Shown here piece by piece: positions 21,131-29,015 of a stretch of DNA of 52,592 bases. The notes beneath the pieces were generated by a model. It ran no database searches and was not told the origin of the DNA. It was given only the letters and a program-made list of their open reading frames with translations. Each line of letters starts with the position of its first letter. The stretch's first letter is position 1. The DNA comes from Mycobacterium sp. E1747 (lineage in GTDB: Bacteria; Actinomycetota; Actinomycetes; Mycobacteriales; Mycobacteriaceae), in assembly GCF_001667775.1 (NCBI RefSeq), contig NZ_LZJI01000163.1, positions 1 through 52,592 on the forward strand, given 5' to 3'. Made by a program: the position numbers and the translations under genes.

Positions 21131-22416
21131 TCCTTGTCCTCCGTTCCACGTGGCTGGCCGCCGCGGATGGGATCGCACACTGCGGTCATGGCGCCTTCCA
21201 ACGACGCTAGGTTCGGTTCGATGACTGGCACATCGGGGAGATACCGGGCGGAGGCGGCCGGATCCTTCAGACCGGAAGACGTCGCCAGCACGACGACGGT
21301 CTCCGACGGGGTGATCCAGTTGTCCGCCCTCAGCTTCTCGACAGCCAGCAGTGGCATGGCCGCCGCGCCCTCGACGTACAGACCGTGCGTGGCCGCGAGT
21401 GTTTGTTGCATGCGGGCGATCGCGTCGTCGGATGGTTCGGAGACCGCGGTGCCGGCGGTTGTCCGTAGCGCCCGAAGACCCTGGTAGGGGGCAACTGGCG
21501 TCGCGATCGAGAACGCCATCGACGGCCGCACCGGCACCCTCGTGCCCTCACCGTCCGGGGCGGCCAGGTTCGCGGCGTAGGCCCCAAAGGGGTCGACGGC
21601 AACCATGCGCGGCACCCGATCGGCAAGCCCGAGCGCTCGCAAATCCTCGAACCCGCGGACGATGGCGGACAGCGAGTCACCGTACCCGCTGGGCACCACC
21701 ACGACGTCCGGTTCCATACCGAGCTGTTGCCATAATTCGTAGGCGATGGTCTTGTAGCCGTCGACACCGAAGGCGTTTCCCCCGATGGGCGGGTCGGTGT
21801 ACCCGGACAACGCCACCCACCCCAGGCTGTCTACCGCCTGACGCATCAGCGTCCACCGGTCAGGACCCGAGGCGACAGCAAGGACGGTCGCTCCGTACAT
21901 CTGCATGACCGTCTTCATGGTCGGCGGTACCGAGGAAATTGTCAGGATGACGCAACGCAGCCCGGCAGCGGCGGCGTACGCGGCGACCGCTGCGCCAGCG
22001 TTTCCACTCGAAGACGCGACGACGGTGCTGGCTCCTGCTGCCACCGCCTTCGAGACGGCAACGGCTGCGAGCCGGTCCTTAAATGACAGTGTCGGATTCC
22101 GGGATTCGTCTTTCACCCATAAGTTCTCGACGCCGAACTTGCATCCAAGGCGGCCAATGCGGAGTAACGGTGTCTGCCCTTCTCCCAAGCTGACGGCAAC
22201 GTCGGCAGCAGCCAACGGGAGGAGGTCGCGGAAGCGGAAGATGCCGGGCTCGTCCGGGCGGTCCGGCAGCGGGCCCGGGGTGACCGAGTAAACGGGCGCG
22301 AGGTTGACGCCAACACCGGCGGATCTGCAGGCGTTGCAGCCGGCGGAGACGTCGCTCTCCGCGGCTGTCTGCCCGCATCGCGGGCACGCCAGCATTCCGG
22401 CATAGGACGCGGGCAT
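21127..22416 (-). CDS. Threonine-synthase-like PLP-dependent enzyme, copy A
   Basis: This is a 429-residue fold-type II PLP enzyme. It has an N-terminal zinc ribbon (CPRC at 11-14, CNAC at 28-31), GEGQTPLL, the Schiff-base lysine K113 in LSFKDRLAA and the phosphate-binding SSGNAGAAVAAYAAAAGL. It looks catalytically intact. Threonine synthase proper sits with homoserine genes; none is present here, so a catabolic beta/gamma-elimination or replacement role is more likely. It starts 12 bp after the LLM stop and overlaps DUF3500 by 4 bp. Cluster B carries a close paralog (35483-36736). Release of an enamine by such an enzyme would fit the RidA gene at the end of the cluster. Confidence 0.8.
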   Translation of the reverse strand: MPASYAGMLACPRCGQTAAESDVSAGCNACRSAGVGVNLAPVYSVTPGPLPDRPDEPGIFRFRDLLPLAAADVAVSLGEGQTPLLRIGRLGCKFGVENLWVKDESRNPTLSFKDRLAAVAVSKAVAAGASTVVASSSGNAGAAVAAYAAAAGLRCVILTISSVPPTMKTVMQMYGATVLAVASGPDRWTLMRQAVDSLGWVALSGYTDPPIGGNAFGVDGYKTIAYELWQQLGMEPDVVVVPSGYGDSLSAIVRGFEDLRALGLADRVPRMVAVDPFGAYAANLAAPDGEGTRVPVRPSMAFSIATPVAPYQGLRALRTTAGTAVSEPSDDAIARMQQTLAATHGLYVEGAAAMPLLAVEKLRADNWITPSETVVVLATSSGLKDPAASARYLPDVPVIEPNLASLEGAMTAVCDPIRGGQPRGTEDKE

Positions 22417-22428
22417 TAGCGGAGGATC

Positions 22429-23433
22429 TCACTCTCCATAGCGCGGGCCCATCTCGGCGATAAACGCAGACATCATGTCGATGGTCTCGGAAATCGTGTC
22501 AGTCGCGAAGATGAGTCCCGCCAACGTCGTGACGCCCGCGGCCCGGTAGGCGTCGATTTTGCTGGCCACGTCCTCGACCGTGCCGACCAGGTTCCGCTCG
22601 ACCAGCTGGTCTTGCTGACCGGCCAGCGTCGAGGACGAAAGGGAGCGGAGGTGACGGTAGAACTCCGACCCGTTGAACGCCTCGACGGCCGCCTCTCTCG
22701 TCGCGCCCAGATAGACGCCAAGCTGCAGGGCGCAGTCGAACCCTTCCATGTTCCTGCCCGCCGCCGCCCGCTGCTCGCCTATATCGGCGAGCCCCGCACT
22801 AATCTCCTCGGGCAGCAGGCACCCCGGCATCCAGCCGTCACCGAGCAGGGCAGCCCGTCGGCGACTTCCCTCGGAGTTGCCGCCCGACAGAATCGGCAGG
22901 CGCGACTGGACGGGCTTCGGGAACGACTCCACATCCTCGAACGACACCCACTTCCCCGCGTAGGTGGCACGGCGGTTATCGAGCAACGCCCGCAGCCCTT
23001 CCACCGACTCGCGCGCATAGGTTCCACGCGGCGGCGGCGCGTCCAGCCGCAAGCACTCCTGCTCCTCGCGATAAGCGCCAATACCGACGCCAAGGATCAG
23101 GCGCCCGCCTGAGAGCTGATCAAGCGTCGCAACGTGTTTCGCCAACACAACAGGGTGCCGAAACGGCAGAACCGTCACACCAGTCGCAAGACGGATCCGG
23201 CTGGTGCGTGCGGCGATAAACGCAAGATACGCCCATGGATCCAAGAAACTCGGAGGATCGGGGAACCTACGCCGGATGTACTCCGGCGTCGAAAGATGCT
23301 CGTTCGCCCACACCGAGTCGAACCCCAGTTGCTCCGCCGTAACGGAAAGCCCGATGGCCTCCTCGACCGAGGCATAAGGAACCGGATAGTTGATTCCCTC
23401 AGTGCAAGTGGGAACCGCGACACCAAACTTCAT
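22429..23433 (-). CDS. LLM-class flavin/F420-dependent oxidoreductase
   Basis: This 334-residue TIM-barrel bacterial-luciferase family protein reads MKFGVAVPTCTEGINYPVPYASV, then EQLGFDSVWANEHLSTP, RTSRIRLATGVTVLPFRHPV, LDQLSGGRLILGVGIGAYREE, and ends SAFIAEMGPRYGE. These are standard LLM signatures for F420 or FMN binding. The C-terminal 15 codons recur as a remnant before M24 A. The N-terminal 50 residues are close to the decayed LLM before M24 B. A perfect GGTTCC-N7-GGAACC dyad lies 41 bp upstream of the start, suggesting its own promoter. The downstream PLP enzyme follows at 12 bp. Substrate unknown. Confidence 0.88.
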   Translation of the reverse strand: MKFGVAVPTCTEGINYPVPYASVEEAIGLSVTAEQLGFDSVWANEHLSTPEYIRRRFPDPPSFLDPWAYLAFIAARTSRIRLATGVTVLPFRHPVVLAKHVATLDQLSGGRLILGVGIGAYREEQECLRLDAPPPRGTYARESVEGLRALLDNRRATYAGKWVSFEDVESFPKPVQSRLPILSGGNSEGSRRRAALLGDGWMPGCLLPEEISAGLADIGEQRAAAGRNMEGFDCALQLGVYLGATREAAVEAFNGSEFYRHLRSLSSSTLAGQQDQLVERNLVGTVEDVASKIDAYRAAGVTTLAGLIFATDTISETIDMMSAFIAEMGPRYGE

Positions 23434-23473
23434 CGTCGCAGTCTGAAACTCCCAACACCCTCTCAGCTACCGA

Positions 23474-23492
23474 GGTTCCACGGACAGGAACC
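23474..23492. promoter_or_regulatory. Candidate operator GGTTCC-N7-GGAACC
   Basis: The 6-bp arms are perfect, with spacer ACGGACA, about 41 bp upstream of the LLM start at 23433 on the minus strand. It belongs to a set of TTCC-N7-GGAA dyads found upstream of several units in the window. Confidence 0.55.
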
Positions 23493-23546
23493 ACACTCAC
23501 ACTCGGCCCGGCACGGCCGCGTCCCCATCGGGGTGATGGAACTGAA

Positions 23547-23663
23547 TCAGGCCCATTGGATGACGTCGTCGACTGGCAGCGTTGGCAGTCGATCGATCCA
23601 GGGTTTGTCTGGCGGGTGGCCGATGTTGACCGTCGGGATGGCGTGCAACCACTTCGACCGCCT
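23547..23663 (-). pseudogene. Decayed 3' end of a nitroreductase-like gene, copy 1
   Basis: The minus strand reads LHAIPTVNIGHPPDKPW followed by LPVDDVIQWA and a stop. The VNIG(H/Y)P and terminal VDD segments resemble the C-terminus of nitroreductase-family proteins. A second similar fragment lies at 25527-25651; a 35-bp core (23614-23648 against 25617-25651) agrees at about 30 positions. No start or upstream domain remains. Confidence 0.45.
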
Positions 23664-23750
23664 GCGTTGGCCGGACCGGCGCTCGACGTCTGACACGGCC
23701 ACAGCATTGTCAGTGGCGATTCTGGAGGGCCAGCCGCGTTGGTTGGGTAC

Positions 23751-25505
23751 TCAGCGCGCGAGGATGCGGCGCAGGGCGGTGGTGAGCGCACCAGCGGGAT
23801 CGCTCGGGCGGTGGTGTGCACGCCAGGCGACGTGGCGGTCGGGTCGTACCAGAACCGCTCCGTCATGGCCGACTTCGCGCCGATCGGCCCATTCGAAGTA
23901 CGGATCACGGATCTCGGGGCCGCCGATCTGGTGGACGACAATTTCGACACTCAGCGTCGCAGAAGCCTGTCTGGCGGCTTGGCGCCATCCCGTGTCGTCG
24001 AGCCCGACGAGAAGGGCGAACTGCAGTCCGTCGATCAGATCAAGGGTGGACAGGGGTACTCGTTCGCGTTCGATACGCGCGTGCGCGACCCGTGCGCCGG
24101 GGCGGGTGCCGGGATGGTAGTCGAGCCACGGGTCGCCCGGAGGCTCGTCCGCTGGGTGGTCGTCGTCGACGATCGCGCCGTCCCGGTAGCGGTATCCCAG
24201 CTCGAAGCCCAAGGCATTGAATAGTTTGTCCTGCACGCCTAGCGCCGCGCGCACCGTCGCGCGGCGCGCGTCGCCGATCGGGCCGGGATCGTCGAGCTCG
24301 GCCAGGGCCGCCCAGCCCTCTTCTTCGGTCTGTCCCGGACGCAGACCCAAGCTCTCCTCGAAAGCCGCGCTTTCCACAGTGGTTGACACCGCACGTTCGA
24401 CGGTGGCCGCATCGACCGGCTGCCGTTCGGTGTTGTAGGTGTTGAGCAAGGCTTCACCGGCCACCCCCCGTTCGACCAGCGCCAGCTTCCACGCCAGGTT
24501 GAACGCGTCGGCGGCCGACATGTTCAGCCCCATCCCGGTCGTCGGCGGGTGGCGGTGCACGGCATCGCCCATGCAAAAGATGCCGGCATTGCTGAACTTT
24601 GGTGCGATCAGGTTGTTGATTTGCCAATCGGCGATACCCAAGATTTGGACGCCGGCGACGGGCTCGCCGACGAACGCCTCGATGTAGCCGATGGCTTCTT
24701 CGTTGCTCATCTGAGCCAGGTCGGTGACCGTGGGATCGTAGAAACGCGACAGCACGAACTCGTTGAACTGCTCATAACAGATCAGGAGGCCCCCGCGGCG
24801 CGGCGGCTGCGGGCCCGGGTACACACTGCTGACCAGCACCGCTGGTCGATGTGCAAGGTAGGGACTCAAGTCGGCGCGAAACCAGATGTTGGCCGCATGA
24901 CCGAGCCCTGTCTGCCCCTGCACGGTGAGCCCCGCCATCTGCAACACCGAGGAACGCGCGCCGTCAGCACCGATCACATAGCGCGACCACACGGTGTAGC
25001 TGAAGTCACCCCCGGCCACACGCACCGTGCTTAGATAGCCGCCGTCGCACCGCCGGGTCTCCACCAGCTTGTGACCGAACGCCACATCAGAACCCTGACG
25101 GCGCACGATATCCACAAGCACCGGCTCAAACCGCGTCTGCGGACAGTTCAGCATCGTCGCTGGGCTGGCCCGCCGGTACGCCGCATTGACGTGCGCCTCC
25201 GTACCCCATGTCTCCTTGCGCACGACGTCCGGGCGAGTCAACGTCGTCACCCATAATCGATTAGCCATGCCTTCGTGCGGTGTCGACGCCGCCTCCAGAT
25301 CCTGCTGTCCACCCAGGTGGCGCACGATCTCGACGGTGCGCTGATTAACTATGTGTGCGCGGGGGGTGTGGGCGGTTCCGGGATACCGCTCGATGAGCAG
25401 ATGATCCACGCCGTATGACCCCAACGCGGCAGCGCAAGTCAGGCCTGCTGGCCCAGCCCCCACGACTAGTGCGAACGTGGTTTGATCCGCCGCCCACCTC
25501 ACCAT
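23751..25505 (-). CDS. FAD-dependent aromatic monooxygenase (group A, TfdB/PheA-like)
   Basis: This 584-residue flavoprotein hydroxylase has an N-terminal dinucleotide fold (LVVGAGPAGLTCAAAL), a second FAD motif GADGARSSVLQMAG near 185-200, and GDAVHRHPPTTGMGLNMSAADA near 315-335, followed by a thioredoxin-like C-terminal domain. This layout matches phenol hydroxylase / 2,4-dichlorophenol 6-monooxygenase proteins, which use NAD(P)H and O2 to hydroxylate phenolic rings. It lies between two nitroreductase-like fragments, about 225 bp downstream of the P450 and about 317 bp upstream of the LLM. It probably supplies the hydroxylated ring used by later steps of cluster A. The SD is weak. Confidence 0.88.
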   Translation of the reverse strand: MVRWAADQTTFALVVGAGPAGLTCAAALGSYGVDHLLIERYPGTAHTPRAHIVNQRTVEIVRHLGGQQDLEAASTPHEGMANRLWVTTLTRPDVVRKETWGTEAHVNAAYRRASPATMLNCPQTRFEPVLVDIVRRQGSDVAFGHKLVETRRCDGGYLSTVRVAGGDFSYTVWSRYVIGADGARSSVLQMAGLTVQGQTGLGHAANIWFRADLSPYLAHRPAVLVSSVYPGPQPPRRGGLLICYEQFNEFVLSRFYDPTVTDLAQMSNEEAIGYIEAFVGEPVAGVQILGIADWQINNLIAPKFSNAGIFCMGDAVHRHPPTTGMGLNMSAADAFNLAWKLALVERGVAGEALLNTYNTERQPVDAATVERAVSTTVESAAFEESLGLRPGQTEEEGWAALAELDDPGPIGDARRATVRAALGVQDKLFNALGFELGYRYRDGAIVDDDHPADEPPGDPWLDYHPGTRPGARVAHARIERERVPLSTLDLIDGLQFALLVGLDDTGWRQAARQASATLSVEIVVHQIGGPEIRDPYFEWADRREVGHDGAVLVRPDRHVAWRAHHRPSDPAGALTTALRRILAR

Positions 25506-25526
25506 CGCAGCCCAATCCCAATTCCG

Positions 25527-25651
25527 TCATGCAACACGTGCGAGCAACTCTCGGCTCGGGTTCTTCGACATCGCGTCGTCTACCTCAAAGTGCTTGGCGC
25601 GCTTGAACGGAGCGCGGGGTAGCCGATGTTGACCGCCAGAATGGCGTGTAA
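25527..25651 (-). pseudogene. Decayed 3' end of a nitroreductase-like gene, copy 2
   Basis: The minus strand reads LHAILAVNIGYPA, then needs a frameshift to continue as FKRAKHFEVDDAMSKNP before a stop. That layout resembles nitroreductase C-termini. It parallels the fragment at 23547-23663. It lies between the P450 and the FAD monooxygenase. Confidence 0.45.
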
Positions 25652-25730
25652 GTTCCGAAGGTGCCTGCGGGTCCTTGTCTGGCTCACCCGAAGTCCTACA
25701 ACGGTCGGTTCATCCTCATACCGTATTCGC

Positions 25731-26939
25731 CTACGCGGCAGGAACGACTTCCACCGGAAGGCTTTCCAGGCCACGGAGTGTGTTGCAGAGCCTGAACCGC
25801 GGCTCACCCGTCAGCCGCCAGCTCTCGATTCTCCGCGCCAACGCGGTGAACAAGGCGACACCCTCCATCCTGGCGATGTTCTGCCCAACACAGACATGAG
25901 CACCCCAGCCGTAGCCGACGTGGCCACCGGTCTTGCGCCGGATGTCGAACGTGTCGGGGTGGTCCCAGTGCCGCGGATCCCGGTTGGCCCCTGCAAAGAA
26001 AACGAGCACCTTCGCGTCGGCCGGAAGCTCGCAGCCGGCCAGCGTCGTTGAAGTCGTGGTGGTGCGGAAGAAGCCCGGAACCGGCGACTCCCACCGCACG
26101 ACTTCCTCGAACGCGTTTCTGGCCAAGTGATGGTCTGCCCGCAAGAGGCTCCACTGCTCTGGATGGGAAGCGAAGGCGCGGATGCCGAAGGCGATCGCGC
26201 TCACAGTGGTGTCGATTCCGGCCGACAGGAACGCCCGCATGAGGAGCGAAGCGTCTTCTTCGCTCACCTCCCCGGTGTCCACGCCCTCATACATACGTGC
26301 GCCGATGCCCTCAGGACCGAATGCCGAGCGGACGGTGTGCTGGGCGACCCAGCCCATTAGTTCTGGTGCGTCCTTCAGTGCGGCCTGAAGCCGTGCGTTC
26401 ATCGGACCCATCCCGTTAAACGCGAGTGAACCGAAGGCAAGGAGCTTGTCCTTGACGTCACCCTGAAGCCCCAACGCTTTTGGAAACACTTCGGTCGGGA
26501 ACACTTCGGCGAGGTCGGCGACCGCGTCGAACCTTCGCCGCTCCACGAGCTCCTCGGCGAGTTTCTCCGCCCTTTGGTTGAACGTTGTCTCGAGGACACG
26601 CAGTGCGCTTGGCGAAACTAGTCGCCCTACAACCCGGCGATTGACGGTGTGGAGCGGAGGATCGATCTCGAGCAGAATGCTCGACGGACGCCACGACTGA
26701 CCCGTCTTCAGATTGTCGAGGCCCACCCCAGCGGCGGACGAGAACGTGTCATGGTCGCGAAGCACGGCTCCAACCTCCTCGTGCCGGGCTACCGCCCAGA
26801 CGCCGAGCGCCTCGAGGTACACGACGGGACCCAGCTCGCGGAGCTGTTCGAGAAACGGAAACGGATTCGTCAGGAACTCCTCCGAGAACGGGTCGATGTC
26901 CGAGCTACAGAGTGCTGTTGGCGTCGGTCCGTCGCTCAT
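25731..26939 (-). CDS. Cytochrome P450
   Basis: This 402-residue P450 has the I-helix oxygen-binding motif SAGIDTT (239-245), the K-helix ExxR (EVVR 279-282) and the heme loop GHVGYGWGAHVCVGQNIAR with Cys350 as thiolate ligand. The first Phe of the usual FxxGxxxCxG is Val, as in GHVGFG-type families such as CYP199, several of which oxidise substituted benzoates. It has no membrane anchor, as expected for a soluble bacterial P450. No dedicated ferredoxin or reductase gene is adjacent. A GGAGGAGA-like SD precedes the ATG, and an operator-like dyad inside the 62-bp repeat lies about 64 bp upstream. It is the first gene of cluster A. Confidence 0.93.
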   Translation of the reverse strand: MSDGPTPTALCSSDIDPFSEEFLTNPFPFLEQLRELGPVVYLEALGVWAVARHEEVGAVLRDHDTFSSAAGVGLDNLKTGQSWRPSSILLEIDPPLHTVNRRVVGRLVSPSALRVLETTFNQRAEKLAEELVERRRFDAVADLAEVFPTEVFPKALGLQGDVKDKLLAFGSLAFNGMGPMNARLQAALKDAPELMGWVAQHTVRSAFGPEGIGARMYEGVDTGEVSEEDASLLMRAFLSAGIDTTVSAIAFGIRAFASHPEQWSLLRADHHLARNAFEEVVRWESPVPGFFRTTTTSTTLAGCELPADAKVLVFFAGANRDPRHWDHPDTFDIRRKTGGHVGYGWGAHVCVGQNIARMEGVALFTALARRIESWRLTGEPRFRLCNTLRGLESLPVEVVPAA

Positions 26940-26964
26940 ATCTCCTCCGTTGCTCTCGCGGCGA

Positions 26965-27026
26965 GACGATCGTGGCGCCGCCCATCATGACGTTGCAATG
27001 GTGGTCTCGCATCACGGAACCCACGG
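26965..27026 (-). repeat. 62-bp repeat, copy 2 (upstream of the P450)
   Basis: It matches 18801-18862 at about 55 of 62 positions. It ends about 25 bp from the P450 start codon, which is promoter-proximal distance. It holds the conserved GGTTCC-N7-GAGACC dyad and TTGCAA. Confidence 0.75.
27003..27021 (-). promoter_or_regulatory. Candidate operator, TTCC-N7-GGAA type (imperfect)
   Basis: The minus strand reads GGTTCC, GTGATGC, GAGACC. It lies upstream of the P450 start and is shared with the M24 A promoter region. Confidence 0.45.
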
Positions 27027-27130
27027 CGCACCCAGAGCTAGTCCGAGTGGGTCGGGCAGCCGTCGGGGATTCCGCGAGCGCACAAAGACGCTGTGGGCCA
27101 TGAGTCAATTGGTTCCCTCATTAGCAATCG

Positions 27131-27757
27131 TTAACAGTGGCTGACGCGTGATCGTTCGTGTTGGCCGCTAGATCGGGTGAGCCCGGGGATGATCACCTCA
27201 TCGACGAGAGTTTGCACCGTGCGACGGGTGGGCGGCTGGCCGGCGGTTATAGAGCGGAAGATCAAATACCCCGGCAAGAGGTCCCAGAGTTCGTCGGTGA
27301 CATTAGCTGAGCTGATCTCACCCCGGTCGATCGCCTGATGCACCACATGCAGGATCATTACCTTCAGCTGGTTGACGAACTGATGCTGCAGGGCGTCGTT
27401 GAATGCTGGGTGCCGCGGCACTTCAGCCAGCACGGCCCGCAGTGTGCCGGCATGTTCGCGGACCTTCGAGCGGATCATCTCGCCGACACACAACAAATCC
27501 CCGCGCAACGCGCCGGTATCTGGTGGCACCGCGACTTGGCGCACGCCCTCAATGAACGCGGCCAATACCAATTCGGCTTTCGAGGGCCACAGCCGGTAAA
27601 CGGTGGCCTTGCTGGCGCGGCCGTTAGAAGCGACAGCATCCATGGTTAAGCGGTCATAGCCATGCTCCTGCAGAAGGCGCAAAGTCACCGCAAGCAATTC
27701 TGCCTCCCGAGGCGGCCGTGACGATGACGCGCCAAACCGGTCCGTCCTTTCGGGCAT
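27131..27757 (-). CDS. TetR-family transcriptional regulator
   Basis: This 208-residue regulator has an N-terminal TetR helix-turn-helix: LLQEHGYDRLTMDAVASNG then RASKATVYRLWPSKAELV (about 25-65). A divergent ligand-binding domain follows. The frame continues upstream to 27877, but that extension would include the 31-bp palindrome (27791-27821). ATG 27757 (MPERTDRFG) is therefore the better start. There is no clear SD, so the mRNA may be leaderless. The palindrome lies between this gene and the divergent DUF732 gene, which suggests autoregulation and control of both directions. It could also govern other TTCC-N7-GGAA sites in the window. The ligand is unknown. Confidence 0.85.
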   Translation of the reverse strand: MPERTDRFGASSSRPPREAELLAVTLRLLQEHGYDRLTMDAVASNGRASKATVYRLWPSKAELVLAAFIEGVRQVAVPPDTGALRGDLLCVGEMIRSKVREHAGTLRAVLAEVPRHPAFNDALQHQFVNQLKVMILHVVHQAIDRGEISSANVTDELWDLLPGYLIFRSITAGQPPTRRTVQTLVDEVIIPGLTRSSGQHERSRVSHC

Positions 27758-27790
27758 AGCGCGATTGTGGCAAGTCAACATTGACGCAGC

Positions 27791-27821
27791 CGTGGTAGTT
27801 CCGTCGGACGGAACTACCACG
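27791..27821. promoter_or_regulatory. 31-bp near-perfect palindromic operator
   Basis: Two 15-bp arms (left arm CGTGGTAGTTCCGTC) flank a single central base with no mismatch. It lies 34 bp upstream of the TetR ATG and 75 bp upstream of the DUF732 ATG. Its core is GTTCC-N7-GGAAC. It is a typical TetR-type operator in a divergent promoter. Confidence 0.8.
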
Positions 27822-27895
27822 ATCATGGGATGGCCCGCTCCAATACGATCGCGCCAGACCAGCGGGTCGCGAATCACTTTCGAGAGGTGCGGCGG

Positions 27896-28276
27896 ATGGG
27901 ACGTCAGTCATCGAGACGTCGTAGCTCGGTCACGGTGCTTGCCGCAGCGCTGCTCGTGAGCGGAGAACCAATGACGCTGATACCGCGAGCGCACGCCGCT
28001 CCGGCGCCCGAGGTCGAGTATGTGTACGACGTGGCAGTGCGGCGGCACTACAACTTTCCTAACAACGACGCGATCGGGTACGGCCGCGGAATCTGCGACA
28101 AGGTCAGGGGTGGCGACAGCTATGCCAAAGTGATGGGTGACGTCAAGAGTGAGGTGACGCCCAGCGACGAGTTCGCGGCCAACTATTTGGTGTCGTACGC
28201 GGTTAACTTGTTGTGCCCCGACTTAATTTGGCAGCTACGTAAATCGGCGGCGGGCTATCGGCCTCCCCCGCAGTAG
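27896..28276 (+). CDS. Secreted DUF732-family protein
   Basis: This 126-residue protein has an N-terminal signal peptide (RQSSRRRSSVTVLAAALLVSG, probable cleavage after the AHA near residue 34). The mature domain has two Cys (GICDKV and NLLCPD) and an intervening helix typical of DUF732, a small exported mycobacterial family. ATG 27896 has GAGAGG at SD distance. The frame is open further upstream, but without an SD or sensible residues. It is transcribed divergently from TetR across the 31-bp palindrome. Function is unknown; the location is cell wall or extracellular. Confidence 0.75.
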   Translation: MGRQSSRRRSSVTVLAAALLVSGEPMTLIPRAHAAPAPEVEYVYDVAVRRHYNFPNNDAIGYGRGICDKVRGGDSYAKVMGDVKSEVTPSDEFAANYLVSYAVNLLCPDLIWQLRKSAAGYRPPPQ

Positions 28277-28358
28277 CCGCGGCGCGCAGCGGCGGCCCAA
28301 TTCCGGTCAGGCAGGCCCGATGTGAAGGTGCCGCTCCAATGCGGGGCCGGCTCCCGAG

Positions 28359-28859
28359 TTATTCCGGGTGGCCGTAAACAGCGACGACAACGCTGCGACT
28401 CGGGCTGTTCTCCGACCACACCCCCATCCGGGTGTACTGGCAATCCTGCATGATCGCCAGGTCCTGCGGGTTGTAGTACCACTGATTCAGAATGTCCATG
28501 TTGTTGATGGCAATCGACGGGTTGATCGCGACCGTCTCGGCCACCCTGCCGTGAAAACCGGCCGCTTGCGCGCGGTCTTGAGCAGTGGATCCGTCTGAGC
28601 CGATGTCACCGTCAAGGGCCCCGTTGTTCAGTACATCGAGCGTGTGCCACTGAGCTGCAAGCCGCAGGGGTGGGCTGACAATCACATTGTTGGTGCATCC
28701 GGCTTGATGCTGAATCGTGTAGACGTTGGCAACAACGCTGTTGTTGAGCCGGTTGTTGTCAGCGCGTGCCGTTGACGTGGCCGAGACTTGACCGATGACC
28801 GGAATGGTCACGACGGTCAACAGCGCCGCAAAACGACTGAAGTAGGTCGTAGTTGCCAT
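28359..28859 (-). CDS. Secreted CAP/SCP-domain protein
   Basis: This 166-residue protein has a signal peptide (SRFAALLTVVTIPVIGQVSA, cleavage probably near ARA 30-32). A CAP (cysteine-rich secretory/SCP-like) domain follows: LNNSVVANVYTIQ..AGC, LRLAAQWHTLDVLNNG, HRG-like FHGRVAETVA and YTRMGVWSE near the end. The ATG has a strong AGGAGG SD. The mature protein has two Cys (AGC and DCQ), which may form a disulfide. It is convergent with the DUF732 gene and divergent from the Mce-associated pair. Bacterial CAP proteins are extracytoplasmic, with roles suggested in lipid binding or cell-wall processes; no role here can be stated. Confidence 0.75.
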   Translation of the reverse strand: MATTTYFSRFAALLTVVTIPVIGQVSATSTARADNNRLNNSVVANVYTIQHQAGCTNNVIVSPPLRLAAQWHTLDVLNNGALDGDIGSDGSTAQDRAQAAGFHGRVAETVAINPSIAINNMDILNQWYYNPQDLAIMQDCQYTRMGVWSENSPSRSVVVAVYGHPE

Positions 28860-29015
28860 TGTTATGCCTCCTCGAACACCTCGCAGGCATAAGAGTGAAC
28901 GCCTCAACGCCAGGAGCGGAAGATCAGGACCAACCTGCGGAACTGTGCTGGACCGGGCGGCTTGGCGACGAGAGGATCCATGCCTGTCCTATTTGGCGCC
29001 TTCAGGGAGGGACAC

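Noticed and set aside
21127..22416. Calling the PLP enzyme a housekeeping threonine synthase
   Set aside because: No homoserine dehydrogenase or kinase is nearby, a second paralog is in a parallel catabolic operon, and the gene is coupled to DUF3500.
27758..27877. N-terminal extension of the TetR gene
   Set aside because: It would place the 31-bp palindrome inside the coding sequence. The shorter start gives a normal TetR N-terminus.
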